In this document: positions 48,459-59,378 of the stretch, piece by piece
How positions within the stretch are numbered: position 1 is the first letter of the stretch
Layout of the letters: each line of letters begins with the position of its first letter
From: Dichetophora obliterata
Lineage: Eukaryota; Arthropoda; Insecta; Diptera; Sciomyzidae
Direction: 5' to 3'
NCBI GenBank assembly: GCA_963920525.1
Contig: OY986438.1
Coordinates: 134,322,671-134,386,670, forward strand
Length of the DNA stretch: 64,000 bases
Translations under genes and position numbers: made by a program
Notes under the pieces: model-generated
The model's database searches: none
Told to the model about the DNA's origin: nothing
What the model saw: the letters and a program-made list of their open reading frames with translations, nothing else

Positions 48459-48883
48459 TTATGCTTCTGGGGCGACGGGCAAATGAGCACCCTTTGGTTG
48501 GAAACCGTTCTCATCAGCGACATAGTCGACGGTGTATTTGACACCATCATCACCAACAAAGGTATAAGATCCAGTTACCTTGATGGCTTCATTCTCAGCT
48601 CCAAGGTTCTGAATTTTGCCTTCTTGGTTGGCAGCACTGCCATCGCTGGTCTCAAAACTGTTGGTAGCAGAAGAGAGGGAAAGAGAGAGTAGAAAATTTT
48701 AATATTTTGCAGGAGTCAAATTTATATGCAAGCAAATTCGATTTGAACTTTACTATTAACTTACGCATATTTGAAGTCTTGGGTTCCAACGTCTTGCTCG
48801 GAGCGTACAATTTGGACTCCATCTTGGCTGGTACCGGCCAAGGCAACGGCGAAGAGAGCAACAAAAACAATCAGGAATTTCAT
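48459..48883 (-). CDS. RR-1 cuticle protein (two exons)
   Basis: Exon 1 is 48765-48883 and exon 2 is 48459-48657, with a 107-bp GT-AG intron. Together they encode 105 residues. It starts MKFLIVFVALFAVALAG, a secretory signal peptide. The mature part has the chitin-binding Rebers-Riddiford RR-1 core: FKYAFETSDG, then GSYTFVGDDGVKYTVDYVAD and ENGFQPKGAHLPVAPEA. This layout and size match fly larval cuticle proteins of the Lcp/Cpr65 group, which are secreted by epidermis and bind chitin in soft cuticle. A TATA box lies about 90 bp upstream and a poly(A) signal just after the stop, so the gene looks intact. Which of the many paralogues it is cannot be told here. No second cuticle gene is seen in the window. 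Confidence 0.95.
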
Positions 48884-48972
48884 GATGAAGTTTAAGTGTT
48901 TGTTTATTTTTTGTTAGTTGTTTCGTAAAAAGCTAAAGACTTTGTGATGAATTCTTCGAAGCGGTCAATAGT

Positions 48973-48979
48973 TTTTATA
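48973..48979 (-). promoter_or_regulatory. TATA box of the cuticle protein gene
   Basis: The minus strand reads GGACTATAAAAACTATTG about 90 bp upstream of the ATG. Transcription would start about 30 bp downstream (near 48945), giving a 5' leader of roughly 60 bases. Confidence 0.75.
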
Positions 48980-48984
48980 GTCCG

Positions 48985-50710
48985 AATTTGCGAAAAAATT
49001 ATTTGAAGCAAAACGCAAATTGCTTGTCTTGAAATTTATTCAAACCAACTGGTTAGGGTAATATAATATTTTATAGAGATATCATTAGCATATCTTAAAA
49101 TGATAAAAGTATATTGCCAATTTTTTTGGATCATTATGTTCGCTGGTCTATTCACATTAATTATTCAGTTCTGGTATATTAAAATTTGATTTTTTTTAAT
49201 TATGCTTTAATATCTGATGGCTTTTTTCCCTTTCAATTTCATTCTCTGAACTAGTTCGTTGCTCCGAAATAATCTTAATTGCTTGAAATAGACATTATTT
49301 AAATTTTAAGCCCAAATATGCAAAATGCTTGACAGCAAACTAATGAAATAACCTAATTGCACTAGACAACAACCCAAATTTTTTTGGGAGCCACTATAGT
49401 AAATTGCTAATGTCTTCTAGTTCTCTTATAAGAAAAAAAAATTGTGCGTGTCAGCTCCTATGCTCGACTGGAATTTATTCCTTAAGATCGATTACGTTAC
49501 TGAAAGTAACATATACTTGTATTACATTAATTTATTTTAAGGTGTATTGGTAATATTTTTTAGATTCAAATGAAAATAAAACTTATTATTATAAAAGATA
49601 TAAATACAAATTAAATTGCATGAATTGTTGTTTGATATTTGTATGCGTATAGTTGTACTGACGAGAGAATGGAGCTGAATTTTTACACTAGTCTTGTCGC
49701 CTCCACTTTGCGATCATTCCAACCTTTTCATATTGGCCGCTCCTTTTGCTCACTTACATTAACTTCAACAATTTCCGTGTGTGTTGGTTGTAATTCGAAG
49801 AATTGACTTCGTCGGCGAATCGACAAAATCGAAAAAATATGCAAAGCATAGCATTGTTGGTGTTTGTCGTAATTGCTATGTTTTGGTTTTGTTGGTATTT
49901 TCTCGTTGGATTCAACACATGTTGTTGAATAGCAAAACGTAACGCTTGAGTATTTTGTTAATACTCGATTTTACTCCCTATATAATTTTCATACTACGGC
50001 CTGCATATGAAATCAATTCTAAAGGAGTATTCACACATCAAAAAAAATCATTTAGTATGAATAGACATTTATATCATGATTCAATTATATATAAGGTTGA
50101 GTAGCTGAGAGCACATATCTTTCAGCGAATGTCAAAAACAGCTGTTTGGTATTGTTATCTTTTACTTTGACAATCGCCGATCCAAATTCCATCCGTCTAG
50201 TGTTTTTGTTTTAAAAGGTCACTGGGCACTTTACGTTTTTCCTTATTCCAATAGTTTTGGCGAATCGCGTACTTTTTCGGCATTTTGAAGTGATAACAAA
50301 AATTCGAACTCCAAAAAAATTGCTTGATATTTTAAATTTGGATTACAGCTCCGCTAAAACAAAAAATACAAAATTTGTTGATATTTCGTTGGATAATCTC
50401 AAAATTTTTGCTCCGCTACCGCACATGACACGAAAGTGGTTGATATATTGATTGAAAAGTTCATATTTTTTCTAAAATACAAAATATTCTTTTTTATTTT
50501 ATGGTGGGTAGTTTAGATTCTAGATCAATAATACTATGTAAACACGTGCCAAAAACGTAAATCACCCTGTATCTTGAAAATTTTACAATATAGGAGGAAA
50601 CTTAATACAAATTTGAAACCAGCGTTGAAGGTGCATATAGGAATGATAATGGACTTACCGAATATGAAATTTGTAGACTAGTATTATATATCCAAACATG
50701 TCTGAATATA
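48985..50710. other. AT-rich intergenic DNA, no gene recognised
   Basis: Upstream region of the cuticle gene. The open frame 50257-50451 (64 codons) matches nothing known. No repeat array or transposon end was seen. Confidence 0.4.
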
Positions 50711-50717
50711 AGAGCAC

Positions 50718-52576
50718 TACTATTATTTCGTTCGCAACTGTATATATTCTATGCCGATAGCCAAAGTTGCTAGTGCAAATTTTTCTTTTAATTTTCATTA
50801 TAATAAATAAATAATACTACTACTACTACTGTAATCCAAGTCAGAAATCACTTGTTTTTTGTACCGTCCCAATAAGCCGAATGAATTCGAAATTAATCCC
50901 CATTCTCGGACATTTTAACGGTTAACGATTATCGTTTTCGAATCGTTTTTGAATACGCGAACGGGAGAAAATTATTAATAAAAAATAATTTATTATAAAA
51001 ACTACAGCATTTTTTTATTTTGTATCTATTCACTTTCCCTTAGATAGTTGATTCGATAATTGAATATTCTTGCCTTGGCCTGAAAAGGAAAAAGAAACAA
51101 AATTCAAAGAATTTAAAGTTTTTTACAGTGCTAATATGCGCACTGGTGATTCATTTGAGGGTTAATATGAAGGATATGTACAATATTGAAATAACAATAA
51201 TCTTATCATTTCTACATTTTCTTATATTAATTTGATAAGGAAAATATAAAAATGAATTTTTAAATAATTTTACAATTTTTCATATCAATTTGATATGCAC
51301 AATATCAAAGTAATAGTATTTGCTATTAGTTCAACGTTTTCTCATATCAATCTGATATGTCCAATATCAATATCCACTAAGTGATAGTGATATTTATCAG
51401 TTCTACGTTTCTTATAATAATGATATGATATGAGCAATATCAAAATTGATATAATATTACATAAATTATTTTAAAAGTTAACGTTTTTTCATATCAAAAA
51501 GATGTGGACAATATCAAAATGATATTAAAATCATGTAAATATGATACGTACCACATCATAAGTGATTAAATATCATATCAGTTTGATACGTACCACATCA
51601 CAATTGATATAATGTATTGTCAATTTGATATGCTTTATATCAATATAACATTAATCTCTTATCAATTCTACGTTTTTTCAACTGAATATGATATGAAAAA
51701 TATCAGAAAAACATTTGTATCATATCAATTAAACGTTTTCTCATATCATTTTGATATGAACCCTATCAAAATATTATAAATTAGTTACAAATTTAACGTT
51801 TTTCATATCAATGTGATGTGGAAAATATCAAAATGATATTAAAATCGTGTAAATTGGATATGTACCACATCATAATTAATAAAATATTATATCAAATTGA
51901 TATGCACCACATCACAACTGATATAATATAATGTCAATTTGATATGCCCCATATCAATATTACATTAATTTCAAGTAAATCCCACGTTTTTTGAATTAAT
52001 TATGATATGAAAAATATCAGAATAACACTTCTATCTTATCAATTAAATGTTTTATCATATCATTTTGATAGGAACCATATCAAAATATTATAAATTTGTA
52101 AAAAAGTTTACGTTTTTCATATCAATATGATGTGGACAACATCAAAATGATAATAAAATTATGTAAAATTTTAAAAATACATTATTTTAATATCAATTCT
52201 ACATTTTTCATGTTAAAGTTAATATTCAAATCCAAAATGAAAGTGATATAATATCAAAATTGATAGCTTTCACTATCGGCCGAAAAATGTAAACCAAAAA
52301 CGTTAATTTTACGGTGGTTTTTGGTAATTTTTTGGTTCAGTGTACTATTATTTCGTTCGCAACTGTATATATTCTATGCCGATAGCCAAATTTGCTAGTG
52401 CAAATTTTTCTTTTAATTTTCATTATAATAAATAAATCATACTACTACTACTACTGTAATCCAAGTCAGAAATCACTTGTTTTTTTTACCGTCCCAATAA
52501 GCCGAATGAATTCAAAATGAATCCCCATTCTCGGACATTTTAACGGTTAATTGAATACGCGAACGGGAGAAAATTA
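50718..52576. repeat. Direct repeat pair bracketing a palindrome array
   Basis: Bases 50718-50973 recur at 52343-52576 (offset 1625 bp) with high identity, apart from a deletion of about 22 bp. Both contain TTCGTTCGCAACTGTATATA, a TACTAC run, and CCCATTCTCGGACATTTTAA. The 1.37 kb between them is mostly the GATATC-type array. It could be a tandem duplication of a 1.6-kb unit or LTR-like repeats. I see no LTR features (TG...CA, primer site), so duplication is preferred. Confidence 0.8.
51170..52280. repeat. Array of CATATCAATTTGATATG palindromes with 314-bp higher-order period
   Basis: Units of about 50-65 bp contain an ACGTTTTTTCATATCA entry and a palindrome such as ATATCAATTTGATAT, then a CAATATCAAAATGATATTAA segment. 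A larger block (ACGTTTTTCATATCAATGTG, then GGACAATATCAAAATGATAT, then GTACCACATCA) recurs at 51481, 51796 and 52110, a period of 314-315 bp. There is no coding potential. Confidence 0.85.
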
Positions 52577-52767
52577 CCGCTCGTTAACGAGTCCGAGAAT
52601 ATGATTCGGTAACGATTCGTTAATTAAAAATATCGAATCCTTCTCGAACTGCCTAAAACATAAGATATTTGCCAACAACGTTTTTTGCAGCATTTTACGA
52701 GAATTATGATTTTTATACTGGCGAAAAACTGCAAACATTATTATTTAGATAAAATTAAATTGAAAAA

Positions 52768-52835
52768 TTACCAGATTTGAACCGAGGCCTCGTGATTGCA
52801 AGTCCATGATATTATCGATTCGACCATTGCAGTTG
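52768..52835 (-). mobile_element. tRNA-derived SINE head, family 3 copy B
   Basis: Minus-strand A-box-like TGGTCGAATCGAT (complement of 52814-52826) and B box GGTTCAAATCT (complement of 52773-52783). It matches the head at 29950-30025, including the neighbouring AAATTGAAAAATTAC. Confidence 0.65.
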
Positions 52836-53469
52836 TTATGTAATTGCTGGGACAAAAAAAAATTTTTTTGTTGTGCTGTTTTAAAATAGAGGTTTTTTTT
52901 TGTACTAAATTCTTTTTAAGAAATTCCGAAATGTTATCTTTTTATAAATATTTAAAAAACTTTTTTTTATTTTATATTTAAAAAAATTTATTTTTGCTTA
53001 AAACTTATAATAATAACAGCGAACTAAAAATAAATGATTTATTTTTAAAAATGTTTTAAAAAAAAAGGAAATGAAAAAACGAATACGAGACCTCGAAACG
53101 AACACGAGATCTCGCATCCATACAAAATTATACGAAAACAATTCTGAAAACATTTTTATTTGTATTTACGTATTTTTTGCAGATAAAAATTAAACCAAAA
53201 TTTTTATTCAAATAAAATATTTTCAAAAATATATGAAAAGAGTTGAATTTTTTTTAATATAAATGACTGCTAAATCAATTAAAACACAAAAAAATTTCAT
53301 CATTTTTATATGAAAAAATTCTAAATGTTTTTATTTAGTTTTGTATGAAGAAATTTATGGAAGTTTCTTTTTCATGTATAATTTTATTTAGTGTTTATTT
53401 TAATGTTAATCATTTTCACCGAAAAATTTTTCAAGTTTTTCTGAGAAAAAGTCACTTAGAAAAATTTAA

Positions 53470-53625
53470 GGTTATGAGATCTCATGTTCGTTTCGAGCTC
53501 GTTTACAAGTCCGAGATCTCGGATTCGTTAGCGAGCTCGTTTACGAATCCGAGATTGCGAGTTCGAGATTGCGAGTCCGAGATCTCGGACTCATTAACGA
53601 GCTTGTTTAAGAATCGTTCTTCGTT
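53470..53625. repeat. Short tandem motif CGAGATCTCGGAYTCGTT
   Basis: GAGATCTCG, GAGCTCGTTTACGA and TCCGAGATTGCGAG alternate four or five times. Related words occur at 52575-52660 and 53085-53115, so the block from about 52560 to 53625 may be one diverged element interrupted by the SINE head. Confidence 0.6.
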
Positions 53626-53629
53626 TGAT

Positions 53630-55925
53630 GTTTATTGGGGTAACGCCATCACATATTTTTGCTTATTTATGGAGACCATGGTAGAAGAATACAGGTAGAT
53701 GCACTAGATAAGAGCATACTACCGGAAATGTCAAAACGAAGCAAACTTTTTATTTCTTTTCTTTTGTTTCCATTCGCCACACCTGAATTTGACAGACATG
53801 GCAGTATGAAAAGAGAGCAGTCAGCGCTGCAGCTACCTCTATCCTTATACCATGATGCAGACAAAACTAGAAAATTGCTTCTCCTATAACATTTTGTTTT
53901 TGTCGGTTAAACTTTTTTGGTAGTTATGGCTTGATATATCTCGAATTTTAATTATCACAAACCATTAAAATCAGTATTACCAATTGAATCGCCAAAAAAG
54001 TGTAAATATTAGATAGGCAGATTTTTTATGCAAATTTCGTATTTTATTTCTTTTGAGATGCTCTCTCCCTCTTTGTTTCTCTCCTCTCTCTCTCTCTCTC
54101 TCTTCTCTTCTCTCTCTCTCTGTCTCTTTCACATAAATCTCTCTTACTCTTAATTTTGAGAAGCTTCTGTACACGCTATACTATATTTTTTTACTTTTTA
54201 TATTTTTTTTTTTTGTTAATATTTATCTTTAAATAAATTAAATTCTACTACAAAGCATTGCAATATAATTCTACTGTATAATTTATGTCATCTTTGAGGA
54301 GATTTTAGAACAGGAAGATGTGATAAGAAAAGAGCGAAATTTTGCGATTTTACCTAAGCTGTAGAAGGAAGATGCAATCAGATGGAAACAAAAGTGTGTT
54401 GTTAACATGAATGTTGCAATACATTTCGAATGAGCCCTGAGCCAAATCGATACTTTGCACTTTAGACATTCGCTCCGGCTTAATGTAATGTAATGTAATG
54501 TAATACAATCGGTCGATGTTAGCAAAAAGTCTTATTTGTGTTTTATTTTTAATATTTTTGCAAAAGATTATTTTAACTAAGTTTAATATCATATCTGCTT
54601 CGGGCCTTTTAATTTATCCTGGAAAATTAATATATAAAGCAACCAATTGATTTGCCCTCTAATTTTTTTTACTAAATTGCATTTTTCGACTGATAATTCT
54701 TTTCTTATTGTGGCTTCTTGAGTTTCTCCCGACATCCAGATATTTCAATATTTACTACAACAAGAAGCTTTGTTTCAAGATCTCAAAAGAGAACAACCAA
54801 CCAACAGATTATTAAATTTATAATAGTGTAAAAAACAAATAAGTACCAAACGAATATTTTTTTATTCAGATATTCACTTATTTATGTTGAACATACAATA
54901 AATGCAGATCCTTTAGCACTTGTTAAATTACATACTTAAATAATGTTAACAAAACAAAAACTTTTTTCAACTCATTTTTATGTGCTCGGATGGGTGAGAG
55001 TTTTTGAGTGAGATAGCTTTGTGTGAGTGTGAGTGTGTGTGTGTGTGTATGAGTATGTGTAAATCAGTCCGATTAACATTTTGCGTTCAACATTAATGCT
55101 ACTTCAATAATTCAAACACTTGCTCTTAATTAAACGGAGTTAATTGCTAACAGACCGAAAGCGGAAGTTGATTTAATATTCATTAAAATTTTTGTTTAAA
55201 ATAGTTACATAATTTGCAATTTCTATACAACAACAATTTAAATATTTAAATACGCATTATTTTATTCTAAACTAAGAATGCATGCTTGAGCTGCTTAAAA
55301 TTACTGATAGTTAAGTTTTAGCTCATTACATACTAGCTAATAATTATTCAAGTATTCCGACAAAATTCTGTTTAGAATGCAATAGATATGATGACAATTT
55401 TAGTTAATGTGAAAGGAACAGGATGTATATTCATTTATAATACGGAAGAGCCGATTTTTTTTTTCATTCAGTGGACTGAGGTGAGCTGGTTAGAAAAATT
55501 GTTTTCACAAATTTAAGAACTAAAAATGCACTACTTTACATATTTTTAACAAGCATACGCATTGAATTTGTTTGTATATTGCACAACAGAAACTGTTTCA
55601 ACACAAAAACTGCAAAAAAGATTATCGCATTTAAATTACAAAAACATTTTGAAGTATTTTAGAAACTGTTTATCGAAGCTTCTGCATGAGAAATAAAAGT
55701 ATTCGAAAAAATTACAATTTTAATTAATTGTCTAATTGAACTTTGCTTGTATTCGATGCAAATCTATGTTTCTCTAATGTAGTATGTTGTAAAAAACAAA
55801 ACCTTATATTGTTGTATACTTTCTTTCATTTCATATGTTTAAAGTTGCTGTTTCAATGATGATCACGTTATTTAATTATTTTAAAATTATTATTATATAC
55901 GAATAGTTTTAAAGTCTGTCTGCTT
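53630..55925. other. AT-rich DNA with simple repeats, no gene
   Basis: A CT-rich microsatellite lies at about 54058-54130, TAATG pentamers at 54481-54503 and a GT run at about 55021-55050. The part nearest 55930 is probably the 3' UTR of the inhibitor-2 gene on the minus strand. Confidence 0.5.
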
Positions 55926-55929
55926 GCAT

Positions 55930-56270
55930 TTATAACGGTTGCTGCCTGCCAGCACATGGATGCGATGGATCTTCGTTATCAATATCCATTGGCCTCACGT
56001 TGGTCGAATTATCAGATCCAGTAGCAGATTCTGTACCGACCTCTGTGTGTTGCTCTTCTTCGGCATTCTCCTCATTGCCTGGCTCAAAGTTAGTGCCGGA
56101 TGTTTTTGATTTATTTTCTTCCGCAGCTTCTTCACCACCCAAATCGCCGTCCTCTTCGCCATCTTCTTCATCATCCAGCTGTTCTTCTTCGATTAGCTTT
56201 CGTGCAAGTCGTACTGCTTCGAACTCATTGTAGTGGGCTTTGCGGCGTTTTTCAAATTCCAAACGTCGAA
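55930..56270 (-). CDS. I-2: Protein phosphatase inhibitor-2, last coding exon
   Basis: The exon begins after the acceptor CTCATATCTTATAG (minus strand) and reads RRLEFEKRRKAHYNEFEAVR then LARKLIEEEQ, ending at TAA. The KRKxHYNE...LAR(K/Q)L block is the conserved C-terminal PP1-contact helix of inhibitor-2 (PPP1R2 in mammals), including the HYNE motif. This family inhibits and helps regulate PP1 catalytic subunits. After it come an acidic stretch (DDEEDGEEDGD) and a low-complexity tail. There is no ATG at the apparent open-frame start (TTG), which confirms that it is an internal start of a terminal exon. The earlier exons, which hold the other PP1-binding motifs, were not recognised in 56271-64000. 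The intron is therefore probably at least 7.7 kb and may extend past the window. Confidence 0.88.
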
Positions 56271-56339
56271 CTATAAGATATGAGAGTAAGAAAGCTTAAT
56301 TAATTCAATCTCGAAATCTTTGGTAAAAAATCTTAATAT

Positions 56340-56520
56340 ATTAAATCGTTGGTGCGTCTATTTGTCATCGCATAACTTTTGAACGACTTAGCCGATTGAG
56401 GTTACATTTGCACAATGTGTTTTCTTTATTTACCCAATTGTTTGTAGCTATGATAGGATCCGAAAAGTGGAACACAAGATGGCGCTGTAGTAGAAAGATT
56501 TAAAAAAAAGCAAAAATTCC
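56340..56520. repeat. Helitron-like fragment in the inhibitor-2 intron
   Basis: Contains TCGTTGGTGCGTCTATTTGT and TTTTGAACGACTTAGCCGAT, the kind of phrase found just inside Helitron 5' ends (compare 38345-38400 here: CGTTCGTTGGTAATTG ... GGCTGAACCGATTTG). Neither end is present. Confidence 0.4.
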
Positions 56521-56866
56521 TAAGGATTCTAAAAATGAATGTTTTTAGACAATGATTAGATCTACAAAAAATAGCCTGGAATAAATTCGTCATCTCTTAC
56601 GAATTACCAGTTTCTTATGTAGCATGTGTGAATATGAATACTCTAATAAATTCAAAAGATATCTTTAAAACTATAGATATTCTTCGTACACCTGGTTTTT
56701 TTTTTTTTAAATGTGTGCAATTATAACCAGAAGACAATATCTGGAGATAGAAAATTGTGATGGAAATACCAATTCAATACTGTACTGAAAGATGAGCTAT
56801 GTTCTTTTTAAAATTACCGTTTTTTTCTAACTTAAGTATATTTTTTATTCGAAGATAAATGTTAAT

Positions 56867-57045
56867 CAAAACGAAGTCCTTGGAGTGTTGGCAAAGAAAC
56901 ATTTGTGTATCCCATCTTCTTCGGCAGAATCTGAGCGTATTTTCACCATAGCCGGGCTAATAATTAATGATCGGCGATCTAGCTAAAGCCTTCAACAGTG
57001 GATATGCTAGTATTCTTGCATACAAATTTATTTTTCAGACGGAAC
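56867..57045 (+). pseudogene. hAT transposase dimerisation-domain remnant
   Basis: The plus strand reads LGVLAKKHLCIPSSSAESER, then IFTIAGLIINDRRSS. After a +1 frameshift at about 56979 it continues LKPSTVDMLVFLHTNL. This is the C-terminal hAT dimerisation signature (P-SSSAESERIF-AG...NDRR). It differs from the hAT remnant at 21179-21608, so it is a different family. It is too short and broken to appear as an open frame. Confidence 0.85.
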
Positions 57046-57179
57046 TGATTGGAAAATTTTGTATTTTACGTTATAAAATAGAATCGTTCAATTCCTTTTA
57101 AGAGAAACATAATAAAATTAGGACGTCTTATGAAATATTTTATTTGACCACTTATAGCACATTGGCTTTAGCCGAATTT

Positions 57180-57845
57180 TGATACTAGGGTGCACCCTAA
57201 AAATGTGTTTTTTCGTTTTATAATCTTTGTACATGTGCTAGCTCTATTAAGGAGTCGCTGATTTCGAACCTGATGTAAGGATTTCAAAAAGTTTTTTTAC
57301 ACTAGGACCCTAAAAATGTGTTTTTGGCTTTATACTCTTTGTAGATGCGGTGGTCGCTGATTTCGAGTCTGATGTTTGAATTTTAAAAAGTATTCAACGC
57401 TAGGATGGATCCTAAAAATCTGTTTTTTTTTTTGTCTTTATACTCTTTGTGTATGTGCTGGCAGTATTAAGGGTCGCTGAATCCGCATCTTATGTTAGAA
57501 TTTAAAAATTTTTTTGACACTAGGGTGGACCCTAAAAATGTTTGTTTAATACTCTATGTAGATGAGCTCGTCGCTGATTTCGAATCTGATGTAAGGATTT
57601 AAAAAAATTTCACACTAGGGTGGAAAAATGTGTTTTTTCGCTGATTTCGAACCTGATGTAAGAATGTTTAAGATGTTTTTTACACTAGGTTGGATCCTAA
57701 AAATGTGTTTTTTGGTTTTACACTCTTTGTGTTTGAGCAAGCAGTATTAAGAGGTCGCTAATTCAAATCTTATGCTAGAGTTTAAAAAATTTTTTACACT
57801 AGGGTGGACCCTAAAAATGTGTTTTTTGTTTCATACTCTTAGGTC
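57180..57845. repeat. Seven diverged tandem repeats of about 76-120 bp
   Basis: The phrase CACTAGGGTGGACCCTAAAA plus ATGTGTTTTTT recurs near 57199, 57311, 57413, 57533, 57623, 57699 and 57811. It is joined by TTTATACTCTTTGTAGATG and GTCGCTGATTTCGAATCTGA. Spacing ranges from 76 to 120 bp because some units carry deletions. It lies in the inhibitor-2 intron. Confidence 0.85.
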
Positions 57846-58355
57846 CAGTTTTTAATCCATCTGTTCAATCAATTCGAGTTTCATACGAGAAACATTATAG
57901 ATTTCAATGCTCAACGCTTTGTTGCGTCATGAAACAAACATCGCTGACAACGGTAACTGCCTATTTCATCTCTCATAAGAATTTTACATCTTAATTTTCA
58001 ACAAATAAACCTTTTTTGTCTTAAAAATTTATATACAACTTTTTGATTTGATTGTTCAGTTACATTACCTGCCTTGAAAAAATTATATAACATAAAAATA
58101 ATAAACTTCGTTACTGACGGGGGTCCCTCGACCGCACTACTTTTTTCAAACATCTCCGCCATTTTCCAACAGATTCATCTCAAATAATTTTGTTTTTTGA
58201 CAAAAGTTTTATATTAATATTTAAATTTACATTTTTTACACCCTTTCTTTCATATGGCAAAACATTTATTGGCGAACATTGTTCCAACGTCCCCTATAAA
58301 TGTGTAAGCATTATGTTGTATTTGATTCGGAAGATGGGTGATAGTAAGTTGGAGG

Positions 58356-58581
58356 CAGAACTGGCGATAAGCATAACATGTGTAATTGATTGCGGCAAGG
58401 ATTAGGATACTTTAGTCCCAATTTTAAAATTTTTAAAATTAGGATTTCCGCAAATCTTCCATCGAACGATCTTAGATTACGATTGCAGCAATCGTAATTT
58501 TGAATTACTTTATCTGGTTTTTTAAAAAGATTACTGCAATCGTAATCGTGAAGTAATCGTAATTCTTATCGCCCAGCTCTG
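58356..58581. mobile_element. 226-bp hAT MITE with exact 8-bp target duplication
   Basis: The ends are inverted: CAGAACTGGCGATAAGCATA at left; in complement at right CAGAGCTGGGCGATAAGAAT. GTTGGAGG lies immediately outside on both sides (58348-58355 and 58582-58589). The interior holds GATTGCAGCAATCGTAATTT-type palindromes. CAG...CTG ends plus an 8-bp duplication identify a hAT-class MITE. Confidence 0.93.
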
Positions 58582-58829
58582 GTTGGAGGGTAGATAGAAA
58601 GTAATCAATGAAACTTTTTGTGTAGAATGTTCTTTGTGAGACAGAAGCAGTATTAATATGTGATATTGAATCTGAGGCAAGTTTTTTACCTTTGCCTTAT
58701 TCAAATCAAGTTACTAAGTGATCCTCTCCACAAACTTTTTCCCTACCACCACCAACAACATACAACTTTTCGTCGTAAATTGGTGTGTTCTTTTAAGTTC
58801 TTTTGATTAGAAGTAAGGAAGAAAAGGTT

Positions 58830-58915
58830 ACAGCACCTAGCCAGGACTCGAACCCGGGACCCCTGGGTAACAGCCAAGAGCGCTACCACTAGACTATTAA
58901 GGCCGCCCTGTTTTT
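58830..58915 (-). mobile_element. tRNA-derived SINE head (family 4)
   Basis: On the minus strand: TTAATAGTCTAGTGGTAGCG (A box) and GGTTCGAGTCC (B box, complement of 58843-58853), about 34 bp apart. Of the heads in this window it is the closest to a real tRNA. The 5' GGCGGCC strand has no complementary 3' strand after the B box, so it is SINE-like rather than a tRNA gene. Confidence 0.6.
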
Positions 58916-59378
58916 TAGATAATTTGAATTTTAATTTTTTTTTTTGCACTAATATGGAGCATCTCCACGACTTTATGCTGTATTAAAATATTGTCCTGAA
59001 ATGATACTGGAAATTTGCAAAGCAATATGTTTTATCATCCATGATCACATATTTTAGTTTTGTCAATAGTTTTTTATAAAATAATAAAAGATGCGTGTTT
59101 TTGCTGTTAACGTTTGGTAAGCATTCCTATCTGGAGAAATCCATTGCGGTTCTTTACGTTTTGCACAAAATAAAGGAATTTATTTATTTAATTTGGGACG
59201 CGCGGTCTTAAAATCTTTATTTTATTTTTATTTTTTTTTATTTTTTTTTTTTTTTTTTTTTTATTTATTTAAATCTACCGGGTCGAGCCCTTACAGATTA
59301 CAGTAGTTCCTTAAAGCTAGGGATGACAAAGATAACTTATAAACTAAGATTTAGACAGAGGCACAGTGAAGGCTAATA

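Noticed and set aside
50718..52576. LTR retrotransposon with 256-bp LTRs
   Set aside because: No TG...CA ends, primer binding site, polypurine tract or coding sequence between the repeats.
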